A stretch of 64,000 nucleotides of DNA from Saussurea involucrata (lineage: Eukaryota > Streptophyta > Magnoliopsida > Asterales > Asteraceae), in NCBI GenBank assembly GCA_033807775.1, contig CM066325.1:19897301-19961300 (forward strand), given 5' to 3'. Of the stretch, positions 45,875 through 57,210 are shown in pieces. Position 1 is the first letter of the stretch. Each line of letters begins with the position of its first letter. The notes under the pieces were generated by a model. That model did no database searches, was not told the origin of the DNA, and worked only from the letters and a program-made list of their open reading frames with translations. The position numbers were made by a program, and so were the translations under genes.

Positions 45875-46440
45875 GGGGCATAAATAAATCGAACAAACAC
45901 GAATGGAGGCGTGCTCGCTCGTGTTCTTTTGTTTAACTTAAACCAAGCAAGAGAACCCACATATTTTTATATGTGCCCGTTCATTAAGGGTGCGTTTGGT
46001 ACACTGAACAGGACATGACAGGACAGAACAGAGATCACTGTCCCATGTTTGGCAGAACTTTTATGTGGAACAGACAGAAACAGAGTGAAACAAGCTGGAA
46101 CAGGCCTGTTTCACCCTTATCCCATGGAACAAGGTGGAACAGACTTATGTTTTACGAGTATAACCTCAAAATAAAATAAAATTCTCTTCTAAAACATCAA
46201 ATACACGTTCTATTTTATATTTTATTAATTCTTTATATTTTATTTATTTGTATTTTGTCTAATGTTATCTCTTATGTTCTAGTTCTATCTACCAAACGTT
46301 GAACAACTGTTCTATCCTGTCCCGTCCCGTCTTATCCTGTCTGCGTACCAAACGCACACTAAGAAAATAAGTTTGCTTATGTTTGTTCACGTTCATTTGT
46401 TAGTAACATATTTGGACATCAAAATAAACATACGAACTAA
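45875..46440. mobile_element. Remnant of the GTTCG-rich hAT family, split by a MITE
   Basis: TAGGGGCATAAATAAATCG is a diverged copy of the hAT end at 21722, followed by GAACAAACACGAATGG words. TTGTTCACGTTCATTTG continues beyond the inserted MITE. The right end is unclear. Confidence 0.45.
45988..46359. mobile_element. PIF/Harbinger (Tourist-like) MITE
   Basis: The ends GGGTGCGTTTGGTAC and, inverted, GTGTGCGTTTGGTAC match at 14 of 15 bases. TAA flanks both sides (45985-45987 and 46360-46362). 372 bp, non-coding. Confidence 0.88.
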
Positions 46441-47126
46441 CACAAATGAATAAAAAGTAATTATCATTAGGCCATCCGCACCGCAAGCCCTCAAGCCCTC
46501 AATGCCATCAGCGCCACATCAGCAAAGCCCTCAAGCCCTAAACACCCCCACCGCAAGCCCTCAAGCCCTCAAGCCCTCAATGCCACATCAGCGCCACCTC
46601 ATTTTTTTAATTCTTTTATTTATACATTTAATTATGGGAAATTAATTAAAATACCCTAAGTCAAACCACGTTTTACTGAAATACCCAAAATCTCTCCCAT
46701 GTTACAAAAATACCCCAAAAATCCGCGATGAAGCCCGCGATCGCAGGCTCCAGGCCACGTGTCACCAAAGTTTGCCCACTTTGCCCGCGTTGGTCCCTCA
46801 AGAATGCCCGCGGTCCAGCTTTCCCCCCTCAAGAATGCCCGCATGTGCAGTTTTGGTCCCTGCCCGCGTTTGACTCTCGTTGACCCCCGCGATCGCGGGC
46901 TACACGTGTCCAAAGTTTGCCCACTTTGCCCGCTTTGGTCCCTCAAGAATGCCCGCGGTCCAGCTTTCCCCCCTCAAGAATGCCCGCGTGTGCATTTTTG
47001 GTCCCTGCCCGCGTTTGACTTTCTTTGACCCCCGCGATCGCGGGCTCCTGTGCCACGTGTCGACACAGGGTTAACCCTAAAATCACTTTGACGAACCCTA
47101 AACCCTAAATGTTACTTCGGCCGCAC

Positions 47127-47134
47127 TATATAAG
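47127..47134 (+). promoter_or_regulatory. TATA box of the Ulp1-type gene
   Basis: TATATAAG in the context GCACTATATAAGGGG, 135 bp before the proposed ATG and followed by a CT-rich leader. It lies just inside the left end of the MULE, as in elements whose ends supply the promoter. Confidence 0.6.
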
Positions 47135-47459
47135 GGGGGGGGGGGCAAAAAACGGCACTCTCATTTTTTTAATCACTCTCTCAAATTTTAATCAAACTCT
47201 CTCAATTTTCTCCCACTCTCTCAATTTTGTCGTGTGGAATACGCGTTCGGGTTTTGTGAAGATGTCGCGTATTACCTCTGTGGTATGTTTTCCTTATGTT
47301 ATTTGTTATTTTTTGTATGTTATTTTAAGTTAAGATATATGATTTGTAGGTTGTTATAGTGTTTATAACTTATGTTTGAATATGTTCTATGTTTAACATG
47401 ATATGTATGGTTTTATGTTTGAATGTGATATTTGTATGTTATAATGTGTATGTTGTTAT

Positions 47460-48300
47460 AGTGTGTTTTTTCATAAAAAAATTGTTAAGAGTGTTCGTTT
47501 ATAAAAAAATTGTGTTTTTATAAAAAAATTGTTAACAATGTTTTTTTTTATAAAAACACACTCTTAATAATTTTTTTATAAAAACACACCCTTAACAATT
47601 TTTTATAAAAACAGTGTGTTTTTATAAAAAATTGTTAAGAGTGTATTTTTATAAAAAATTGTTATAGTTTTATGGTTTTTATAATGTGTTTTTTTAAAAA
47701 AAAAAATTGTTAATTTTTTTTTATAAAAACAGTTTTTAAAAAATTTTGTTAAAGAGTGTTTTTTTATAAAAAAAATTGTTAAAAGTGTGTTTTTATAAAA
47801 AAAATTGTTAAAAATGTGTTTTTTTATAAAAACACACCCTTAACAATTTTTTTATAAAAACACACCCTTAACAATTTTTTATAAAAACAGTTTTTTTATA
47901 AAAACAGTTTTTTTGAGTGTGTTTTTATAAAAAAAATTGTTAAGAGTGTGTTTTTATAAAAAAAAACACATTTTTAACAATTTTTTTTATAAAACACACT
48001 TTTAACAATTTTTTTATAAAAAAACACTCTTAACAATTTTTATATGAAAAAACACACTATAACAATTTTTTTATAAAAACAAACTCTTAACAATTTTTTT
48101 ATAAAAAAACTGTTTTTATAAAAAAAATTGTTAAGGGTGTGTTTTTATAAAAAATTGTTAAGGGTATGTTTTTATAAAAAAAAAACACATTTTTAACAAT
48201 TTTTTTATAAAAACACACTTTTAACAATTTTTTATAAAAAACAAATTTTATAAAAAAATTGTTAAGAATGTGTTTTTTATAAAAAAATGTTAAGAATGAC
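47460..48300. repeat. TTTTTATAAAAAAATTGTTAA repeats in intron 1
   Basis: Dozens of copies of TTTTTATAAAA with AATTGTTAAGAGTGTG, in both orientations, fill the first intron. The result is a potential series of hairpins. Confidence 0.9.
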
Positions 48301-48400
48301 AACTTAGGTCCCTACGGTTTTAAGAATGACAACTTAGGTCCCTAAACTTTTAAGAATGCCAATTAGGTCCTAAACTTTTAAGAATGACAACTAGGGTCCC
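48296..48400. repeat. Short tandem repeat of AAGAATGACAACTTAGGTCC
   Basis: About four units of roughly 31 bp (variants CCTACGG and CCTAAAC) lie between the two other intron 1 repeats. Confidence 0.85.
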
Positions 48401-48401
48401 T

Positions 48402-48660
48402 AAACCGCACTTTATCTATATATAACAATATGATACGTTGAAATAAAATAAACCGCACTTTATCTATATATAACACTATTATACGTTGAAATAAAATACA
48501 ACCGCACTTTATCTATATATAACACTATTATACGTTGAAATAAAATAAACCGCACTTTATCTATATATAACACTATTATACGTTGAAATAAAATACCACC
48601 GCACTTTATCTATATATAACAATATGATACGTTGAAATAAAATAAACCGCAACATCTATA
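48402..48660. repeat. 48 bp tandem repeat in intron 1
   Basis: About five units of CCGCACTTTATCTATATATA followed by ACACTATTATACGTTGAAAT. The array ends 40 bp before the exon 2 acceptor. Confidence 0.92.
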
Positions 48661-50140
48661 TATAACACTAACTATAACATCTGTGAATTACTATGTAGAG
48701 GGATTTCTTTAACATCGACTTGACGCTAAAGTGCAAAGTTTCCTACATCGAGGACTTAAGAAACCGCTTTAGGGGATTAGGTGATCGCGCGGATACCCTT
48801 GAGACCATCTATAGAGGGACACCGTTCGGGCCATGGATGGATGTGTCTTACTCTGGTGGCGACCCTACGCTAGTACACATGTTTCTACAGTTGGAGGTCG
48901 AGGACGCCAACGCTGAGGCGGAGGAGATGCTTTTTGATTTCTTCGGCTCTCAATTGCATTTTGGGCGTCGTGAGTTCTGTCTAATTACAGGACTACGTTT
49001 TGGAGAGGCTCCCCCCCCTTCCTCCCTTAGAAGACTGCTCCTTCGTTCATAGGGTTTGGGGCATTTCAGCATCTCGTTTGAAGCTGAAGGCAGCCCGGGA
49101 CATGATGAAAGAGGGCCTTAGTGCCCTAACCGACGACGATGCTGTCCGTGTATGCTTGGTGGTGATCGTGGATATGGGCTTCCTGGGCCGTGAGTATAGC
49201 CAGTATGCTTCCGAGACGGTCCTTAGGGCCGTCGAGGACCTTGAGCTGTTTAACAGCTACCCGTGGGGTAGCCATATCTGGACAGATTGCTACTCTATTC
49301 TGCACCGAGCCATAGCCAGACGCGTTGATCGACATGCAAAGATGAATCTTTGTGGTTTTACATACGCCTTCAAGGTTAGATACGTAGTATAACAATTGTT
49401 AATAATACATACAAACTGTTTGGCTTTTCTTTTTACGTACTTGCTCTTCTTGTCTAATTCCAGATATGGATCTTGGAGATGTTTCCCGCATCAATCTGAT
49501 ATTTCGTCAAGCGCGACGATCGAGTACTTAGGGGAACCCGTTGGGACAAGCGTGTTACCCTAAGTAGGTCGCTTTGGTTTCAGTTCTTCAATGCGTCTAG
49601 AAATGTAAGTTCTTTTACTATGTTTACAATTTGCATACGTTAGTCCCGCTTATTAATTTCTTTTATGTTTTATCATATATTTAGCAGCCACTCTTGCCTT
49701 TCGATCGCCTTATGCCTACTGTCGACGAGATGGGCACAGATTGGTACAGAGACAGTGTGACCTTTATTGACGCAGAGGCGGAAAGGGCTCGACGTCCCCC
49801 TACTTCCACATCTGATGAAGATGAGGAAGACGACGACAGGCCCCCTTCCGGTGGATACCAGCCGGCCCGTTCCTCCTCCTACCAGGCGCCCCCTTCCTCC
49901 TCCTACCAGGCGCCCCCTTCCTCCTCCTACAATCCATATCAGGCGGCCCCTTCCTACGCGCCACAGCATGGCTCACATTAAGTCCTGTGGGACTACGTCC
50001 ACGGGCCGCTAGAGACACGTGTACACTATCTGGAGGAAGTCTACAGACAGTTTAGCGCTGTCAATGTTAGTGTTTAACTTAATTTGTTGGCCACGTTTAT
50101 TTAGTTTGTATATTAATATTACGTTCTAAATTTGTTTTAG

Positions 50141-50733
50141 CTGTCGAGTACGACACCGATCCCCGCTCCGTTCGGACAGGGGGCACAGGCGACGTTTGCC
50201 ACCACATCTCATCCGTCATTCCCTGAAAATGTAAGTGACATTGAGTAACCATTATAGTTATATGTTTGTTCCTAAGTTTGTAACTCTTATAATGATCAAT
50301 GTCACGCAGGCCGGGATGTCGGGGGCCGGGATGTCCCAAACGCCGTTCGCCACCACATCCTATTCTACTATCCCGGAGAGTGTAAGTGACACTGAGTAAC
50401 CATTATAGTTATATGTTTGTTCCTAATTTTGTAACTATTTTAATGATCAATGTCACGCAGGCCGGGATGTCGGGGGCATACACCTCGCAGATGCCGCCGC
50501 CGTTCGCCACCACATCATATTCGACTATCCCGGAGAGTGTTAGTGACACTGAGTAACCATTATAGTTATATATCGATAATCCTAATTTTGTAACTATTTT
50601 AATGATCAATGTCACGCAGGCCGGGATGTCGGGGGCATACACCTCGCAGATGCCGTCGCCGTTCGCCACCACATCAATCACAAACATCTTTGGCGGTTCG
50701 GCCGATGACTATTACAGGCCGGAAATGCATACT
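50141..50733 (+). repeat. Four tandem, in-frame exon-intron duplicates
   Basis: Exons of 90, 72, 78 and 114 bp share the core CCGTTCGCCACCACATC; the last three begin GCCGGGATGTCGGGG. The introns between them are near-identical copies starting GTAAGTGACA or GTTAGTGACA and ending AATGATCAATGTCACGCAG. All exon lengths are multiples of three, so each duplication lengthened the linker without a frame change. Confidence 0.9.
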
Positions 50734-53455
50734 GTAAGTTATTTTGGTAGTTTTGGTTTAATTGTGAACATTTCCTAAATTGTACTTAAAACATTGAGTA
50801 ACGTAATTTTCAGACGGGGTCTCCTATTATCTAGGATCACTTCTCGGAGCACTTCTCGGAGCCTGACGATGACTCGATGGATGTTGTAGATCCACCACCA
50901 CAGGTGACCCCGCTCCCTCTAAAGCGGTCGCATAAAATTTCACAATGGTTTCGTCACCCGTTTGGCCAACAAGGATCTACGACACCACCGCCCGCTAAAA
51001 AACAAGCAAAGAAAGCGGGGGGGAAAGAAGGGAGGAAAGAAAAAGGGAAAGGTGCCTTCACCGGAGCCTCAACCGGCATCAGAAATATTGAGGATGTGCC
51101 GGACTGGTCGCCTCCCCAACTTGACATTCACCCCTTACGGGGGCTTAGAAATCAACCCCTCGTTTTTTGAAAAATTGCTTGCGGATGACCCTGTGAACTC
51201 TGACTTAGACGATACGGTTAGTATGAAGTTAAATTATAGTCATATATAATCAAATATATTTATATTACATGTCTAACCATCTATTTTTTATGCATAGCAC
51301 GTCGATTCTTGGGTTAGCCTGTTGCAAAAACATCGTGGCGTAGACACGAGGTGGACCATCATGCACACTATGTTCTTTCAGTGTATACCGATGGACCATC
51401 AAGGTCCCGCCTCCATGATCGAAATATGCAATGGCTCGGAAGGGACCTCTTGGACTCTCCTCGATAGGGTATGCAAATCGTTTTACTGTTATTTTATTTA
51501 ATAACATATATGACATATATTGTAATATTTCAGGTGTACATCCCCATATGCTTGCATCCCAGACATTGGCTGCTTGGAGTGTTTGAACTAGACACTATGG
51601 TCATGACCCTATATGACAGCGAAAAGGACGGTCTCTGCAAACAACAATTGACAGAGCAGATGCAATCGTTTAAAACAAAACTATATACGTTCTTTTCATT
51701 GATCGGGGATCATAGACGTCGCGAAGTGTCAAGTATCTTTCGCACAAAGATGGCCGGCCAAGTACCCCAGCAGACCGGGTTATATGCGGATTGCGGTGTA
51801 TGGGTATGCCGTAATGTCCAAAAGTTGATAAATAACGAGGAGATATGGGTACCCCCTAACGAAACCGACGATGAGGCAATGGATTTCCGCCGACATATGG
51901 CGGAGTCAATTTATGCGCATTGTCTAATAGGGCCACGTTAGGTTGTTTATGTAACATTAAATAATTGTTATTTTTAGTATTAACTTATTTTGTTAAAGTA
52001 TTGTGATTGACTTACTGTTTACTTCATTTGGTTTTTGCTAATTTCATCCATTTACTCAACTTTGAGTATCGATATCTCTTTCACACATACTCTATTTTGG
52101 ACGCATTATATATCATTTCGAAGATCTCATATAGAAGAACATAAACCTACAAAAAGTTAGTTATATATAACACATATATATAAATTTAAATGCGTCCAAA
52201 GTTTAGTAAAACCCATATTTCCAACACCTAGTAAGTAGGTTTATGAAACTTGCGATAATCCTAATACAGAGATTATTGGATGAACAAGCATTTATTTCTT
52301 GATTATTGGGGTATTGGTTCTTGTTGTCTGGAAGTGATTCATATGATGCAAAAATTGGTATCATGTAATGTAGAACAATATCTATATTATAGAAACTTGC
52401 ATTTGATAGTACCATATAAATCTGATCTAAATTCTCATTAATTAGCTATGTTTGACTACTTAAAGACTAATTTTCTGCCTAATGAAAGACCTTTATTCAA
52501 GAGCAGACGAATATTGCAGTTACTTTTTCAGTGGAATCATGCAGGCAACTTTTTCAGACGAAATCTATAAACACATTCAAATAATAATAATTTAAAACGA
52601 TTTAATGAATTAGTTAATATATGATTATTATGTTAATGCGATAGGAGTGTAAAACAAAATTGAAAAAAAAATAAGAGATGTACCATAAATTAAATAATTA
52701 ACTATAAGGGTATGAATTTTAAATATAAAAAATATTTTTTTATGTAGTGTATAACTGTATATGATATATATTAAAATATATAAATCCAAAAAAATTCAAG
52801 ATTGGGCTCATTTCGAACGTATCGAAGAGACGATTATAATGGTGCAATTTGTTAAAATTAAAACGTATTTTTTTAACGTATTTTAGTTAATAAACGATTA
52901 TATGTGTTAAATGTAAAATTAAAATAATGAAAGTAAAAGGTATAAAGTAAATTTAGTAAATAAGTATAAGGGTTGAAAGTGTAACATTTCATTTTAAATT
53001 CGTAAAAATGGACGAAATTGGGTGAAGAGTGCCAAAATATCAAAATTTTCATAAATGGTCCCTGGAATTTTTCAAAAATGGTCCCTTGCAATTGAAAAGT
53101 CACAAAATAACCCCATCGCGGGATGAGCCGGCGATCGCGGGATTCCATTTTTCAAAAATGGTCCCTGCAAGTTTAAAAAAGTGTCAGAAAGGTCCCTGGC
53201 CCGCGATCGCGGGCTCCCATCGCGGATTTTTAGGGTATTTTTGCAAAGTGGGAGAGATTTTGGGTATTTCAGTAAAACATGATCAAACTTAGGGTATTTT
53301 AATTAATTTCCCTTTAATTATTTAACAAAATAAAAATATTTATATATTTTTGAATAAATAAAAATAAGATAAATAATAAAAATAAAAATTCATATCATTA
53401 TTTAAAAATAAAAATTACAAAATAAATTTAAAAATTACAAAATAAATTTAAAAAG

Positions 53456-54742
53456 CTACTCGTCGTCATTGTTGGGAATTTGGATACGCCAAATATGTTC
53501 GACCAAATACGACCGAAGGTTATTATGAGTGGCCCGGTTTTTGACTTCTCGAACATTTGCCGCGCGTTGTTCCTCACTGATTTGGGTTTCGTTATCATCC
53601 GTGAAAAGGCCGTGGTCATCGCCACCACAAATAGCATGGTATTCGTCTTCGAGTATCATATTGTGTAATATGACACAAGCGTACATAATGTTTCTCAATC
53701 TTGTCGGTTCCCATCCGCGTGCCGGGTTATGAAGTATATGCCAACGTTGTTTAAGCACGCCAAAAGCTCGTTCAACATCTTTACGTGCCGATTCTTGCGC
53801 GGACTTGAATTTTTGTCGTTTAGGGTCCCGTGGGCACGTAAATGATTTTACGAAAGTAGCCCATTCCGGATATATCCCATCCGCTAGATAATATCCGTGC
53901 TCGTAGGTGGCTCCATTCACCTCAAAAGGGCAGTCGGGTGCTTTTCCATCATATACATCGTTGAAGATGGGCGACTGATTGAGAACATTGATGTCGTTGT
54001 TGGAACCGGCAACACCAAAGTATGCGTGCCAGATCCATAGATCTTGAGAGGCCACTGCTTCTAGCATGATTGTCGGGTGCTCATGATCACCTCTCATGAA
54101 TTGACCTCGCCATGCATTCGGACAATTTGCCCACGTCCAATGAGTACAGTCTATGCTGCCGAGCATACCAGGAAATCCGTGTTTAGCTTCATGCGCGGCG
54201 TACAACTTCTGAATATCAATAAAAGTAGGCTTGCGTAGATATTTTTGACCATACAGTTCAATAATACATGTGCAGAATTTGTACAGACAATTTTGTGACG
54301 TTATCTCTCCCATACGGATGTACTCGTCAAGTGCGTCAGCACTTACTCCATACGCCAATTGCCGAATAGCGGAAATACACTTTTGTATCGGAGAAAAACC
54401 TAGTTTGCGTCTGCCGTCCACCCGAAGTGTAAAATACGGATACTCTCCTGCTAAATCTTCAACTATTCGTTCGAATAGTTTCCTGCTCATCCTGAACCGC
54501 CGCCTAAACATATCCGGTGTATAAACCGGGTTGTTGCCAAAGTAGTCCCGCATAAGCCGCTCGTTTGCAGCTACTCGACCTCTTTCTATGTTCGCGGCCC
54601 TCTCTGTTGTTGACGACGAGGCGGTGCTATCATAAATCCATTGTGCAGCATGTCGAAAAACTTCTCTTTGTAGATTCAACAACTGGTCGGTGTCTACGGA
54701 TGATGATGATGCGGTCGGTGAACCGGGTTGTGGCGAATCCAT
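53456..54742 (-). CDS. PIF/Harbinger-type DDE transposase (Plant_tran/HARBI1-like)
   Basis: An intact, intronless frame of 428 residues. It would cut and paste the surrounding element with a TTA target. An N-terminal segment with a helix-rich region (FRRRFRMSRKLFERIVEDL, 79-97) precedes the catalytic core. The likely acidic triad is D198 (SIDCTHW), D250 (SNNDINVL) and E324 (DVERAFGVLKQRW). It matches the plant transposon protein family in length and motifs and shows no stop or frameshift. The start ATG at 54742 is the only one before conserved sequence. A TATA-like TATATATA lies at about 54815-54824, within 85 bp upstream. The stop is close to the MULE junction, which did not damage the gene. 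Confidence 0.93.
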   Translation of the reverse strand: MDSPQPGSPTASSSSVDTDQLLNLQREVFRHAAQWIYDSTASSSTTERAANIERGRVAANERLMRDYFGNNPVYTPDMFRRRFRMSRKLFERIVEDLAGEYPYFTLRVDGRRKLGFSPIQKCISAIRQLAYGVSADALDEYIRMGEITSQNCLYKFCTCIIELYGQKYLRKPTFIDIQKLYAAHEAKHGFPGMLGSIDCTHWTWANCPNAWRGQFMRGDHEHPTIMLEAVASQDLWIWHAYFGVAGSNNDINVLNQSPIFNDVYDGKAPDCPFEVNGATYEHGYYLADGIYPEWATFVKSFTCPRDPKRQKFKSAQESARKDVERAFGVLKQRWHILHNPARGWEPTRLRNIMYACVILHNMILEDEYHAICGGDDHGLFTDDNETQISEEQRAANVREVKNRATHNNLRSYLVEHIWRIQIPNNDDE

Positions 54743-54814
54743 ATTGTTTAAAATATATAGAATGAAAGAGTTTGAGAGATTGTTGGTGTGAAAAAATAAG
54801 AGGTTGAGGGTTAA

Positions 54815-54824
54815 TATATATAGT
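54815..54824 (-). promoter_or_regulatory. TATA box of the transposase gene
   Basis: ACTATATATATTAA on the minus strand, 70-80 bp before the ATG, in an otherwise leader-like AG-rich sequence. Confidence 0.5.
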
Positions 54825-55019
54825 GTGATTAAATTGAAAAAAAAATTAAAAAATAGCCGTTTAATATAGCCGTTTGGAATAAAAAAATTGAAAAAAAAAA
54901 TTAATTAAATAATCAACGGGTTCATCGGGTTTTCAAGCCCTCGCCCTATGCCCGCTACCCCCGCACCGCTGCCCGCACCAAGCCCGTGGCCGAGCCCGCG
55001 GGCGGTGCAGAGAGCCTTA

Positions 55020-55752
55020 TTTGTCATATCTTTCATCTCATAAAACATTAAAAAATATCAATCATCTATTATTAGACGTTATAAACAATTATCAAACAGA
55101 TAATTGATAAAAATTTAAATCATTATTTACGGGGAAAACATGAGAAAATTAACATCATCTAATCTTTATTCCTTATGATAAAACCATATACATGATATCT
55201 TGTAGCGTGCATAAATATTTTCTGAAATATGTTTAGAGTTCAGACATAAAGGGAACATGAGTTAAAAACCTAAAACATACTTCTAACAATTTTTTTTACC
55301 TTAAAATATTATTTGATATGATTTTTTTTCTCATATAAGTTTACCGGTTAATGTACGATGAACCCACACTTGTTTCACAATGTGTTTGTTTCGTATATAC
55401 TCCATTCACAGTGTGAACATTTTCTACGTGTAACTTTTGTTTCACAACATGCTAAAAAAGTTCACATTGTAAGACAAATATATATATTAATCAATATTCT
55501 AAATTACAGTATTAGATGAAAAACATCACATGAAATAACACATGATACACTATTTCTCAAAGTTGTCACAAGTTAATGGGTTCTCAAAACAAGACCCACA
55601 TTAATGTCATACATCATAAGCAAATGTTCGCATATATAATTAAACGAACAATACCTTTGTTTATGGCCATTTGTGAAACTAAACGAGCCAAAGACATCTT
55701 TCATGTTAGTTCAAATACTAAATAAATGAAATCTTCGTTGAATGGTTCATAA
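55020..55752. other. Intergenic, AT-rich
   Basis: No gene or convincing repeat is seen. Confidence 0.6.
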
Positions 55753-56470
55753 ATGAGATTGTACATTCTGAATCCACCAAGTCGATGGAATACCCTTGTT
55801 TCTATCAATATTAATGTCTTTATATGGTGCACACTACATGGAAGAACTCCGGTTCAAGTAGTCGTGGACTACAGACACATTGATCTAGACATAGTTCTGC
55901 ATCCTATATGTGAAGATGCACCCGAGACAATTGGTCATTGCCTTGCAAATTGTGTACTTGCCTACAAATCTAAAGTCGTTTTTATCAATGGCGGGGCATC
56001 GGAATAGACCGAGTGAATCCAATATCTGAAATCTTGTCATATCAAGGGACGATATTTCTACACTCGGACTAAAGTATATTTTGCTAGCTTCAACTTGAGT
56101 AGTTTGCTACCTAGTTTTGGGTAAGCTGAATAACTTTATTTTCAGATGATTATCCCCATCGAGTGGGTGTTGCAATGGCTTAGAAAGGGTTCCTTTTCGT
56201 GGGACATGTGGATTGAGAATCCATCCTCAATCTCCCTTAACGGGAAATGTTCCTCAAAGGCCATTCATAGTCGTTTCTCTTATTTTGTTGTTCATTTTAG
56301 GCTTATGAAACTTCAAATGTAAAGTTTTTTTCATCCTATTTTTTCATCTTTTCCCCCTGTGTGATTTTTGGGTTTGAATTTTACCTTTTTGTTTTTTTAG
56401 TTCACCGCATCTCACAATCTCTGTTTTAGCTTCCTGTTGTATTGTTTTGATTTAATATAATTTTCAGGAA
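55753..56470 (+). pseudogene. 3' remnant of a LINE (zinc-binding reverse transcriptase domain)
   Basis: The 84-codon frame at 55753-56007 reads WNTLVSININVFIWCTLHGR, then RHIDLDIVLHPICEDAPETIGHCL, matching the pattern of the zf-RVT domain at the C-terminus of plant LINE reverse transcriptases (W..L....N.F.WR, IDL....CP.C....E...H.L..C). Decayed frames follow, then a T-rich tail with GTTTTGATTTAATATAATTTT near 56440. All upstream LINE sequence is missing, as in 5'-truncated copies. Confidence 0.72.
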
Positions 56471-56578
56471 AAAAATGAGACTACACATTCAACTAAGTTA
56501 CAACCTCATATACAACAACTTTTTAGACACCAATTTATAGCATATCATGAATTATAAACCGGATTCCTTTATAGTTGA

Positions 56579-57210
56579 TGTTTGGGTAAAAATTCACCAG
56601 TCTCGACCACGATAAAAAAAGGGAAAACATGTTCTACACTTTCCCAGAATAAGATAAAATCATAAACACTTTATCGTTTGACCAAAGTTAAAATCGAAAG
56701 TTGCTCACGACACTCGACCGTCGTAAGGAACCTTACGACCTCGACCGACTAACATACGACATTTCTGTTATGTTTTCATTGTTTAATGCAGGGTCAATGC
56801 CATTAATGACCAACGGCTATAACCGACAAGGATCATTATGAGCAATAACTTCAGCGACAGTTACGACCGTTACATGAAGCTTTTATGGAATCAATAAGGC
56901 ATTCGAAGACTATAAATACAAGGGTTCTAGCCTCATTTGCGATCATCTGAACTCTCGAGAACACTCACTGAAAGAACAAAGAACTCTCTCTCGAAAGATC
57001 ACTCTCGACGCACGATTCCTACGCACGACACATTGTTTTTACACACGACGCACTTGTTTTTACATTCGATACACTTGTTTACTTTACATTTAAAGTCTTC
57101 CTTCATTTGTATTGTAACCTTTGTACTCTCGACACCTAAAACATAAGGATATCGCCCCTGTTTGGCGACCATAGTGCAGCGACGACATCATCACTATCGT
57201 CCACGGGTTT
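56579..57210 (+). mobile_element. Truncated LTR, plus orientation
   Basis: It begins TGTTTGGGTAAAAATTCACC and stops at CCACGGGTTT, where the opposite LTR starts. The reverse of 57211-58054 shows that about 200 bp are missing from its 3' end. A TATA-like ACTATAAATACAAGG lies near 56908. Same family as the solo LTR at 18655. Confidence 0.8.

Larger units (their letters stand above)
47262..51941 (+). pseudogene. DUF1985-Ulp1 (C48) cysteine protease gene, broken
   Basis: Ulp1-type proteases cleave SUMO from proteins; the role of MULE-borne copies is unknown. Proposed exons: 47262-47282, 48699-49374, 49464-49604, 49685-50065, 50141-50230, 50310-50381, 50461-50538, 50620-50733, 50814-51216, 51298-51468 and 51534-51941, all GT..AG. 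Exon 2 has the DUF1985 core (FCLITGLRFG). The last exon has the catalytic His (HPRHW), Asp (YDSE) and Cys (DCGVWVC). The middle is a Ser/Pro/Tyr-rich linker including four related exons, then a Lys/Gly-rich basic patch. Lesions: frame change at a C8 run near 49010-49018, stops at 49497, 49979 and 50832, and a frame change at a G7 run near 51019. The catalytic exon alone is intact. Exon 1 is the least certain. Confidence 0.82.
46636..53312. mobile_element. MULE carrying a DUF1985-Ulp1 gene (Kaonashi-like)
   Basis: The inverted ends start GGGAAATTAATTAAAATACC and continue for roughly 200-300 bp (ACTGAAATACCCAAAATCTC, CGCGATCGCGGGC). TTTAATTAT lies on both sides (46627-46635 and 53313-53321), a perfect 9 bp target duplication typical of Mutator-like elements. 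No MULE transposase is present. The cargo is a multi-exon gene on the plus strand with DUF1985 and Ulp1 protease domains, the combination known from Ulp1-bearing MULEs of plants. In the left end a block of about 150 bp with TTGCCCACTTTGCCCGC and TCAAGAATGCCCGC is duplicated. The stretch 51942-53000 is AT-rich with no gene. Confidence 0.92.
46470..55016. mobile_element. PIF/Harbinger transposon, interrupted by a MULE
   Basis: The inverted ends GGCCATCCGCACCGC and GGCTCTCTGCACCGC match at 12 of 15 bases. TTA flanks both sides (46467-46469 and 55017-55019), the 3 bp duplication typical of this superfamily. Without the 6.7 kb insert the element is about 1.85 kb: an AAGCCCTCAAGCCCTCA-repeat left zone, an intact transposase gene on the minus strand and a GC-rich right end. 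The usual second protein (a Myb/SANT-like partner) is not encoded here, so it may need that protein from elsewhere. Confidence 0.88.

Noticed and set aside
46656..47074. Frames of 64-96 codons at the left end of the MULE
   Set aside because: They lie in a duplicated CGCGATCGCGGG-rich terminal repeat and read through it in several frames.
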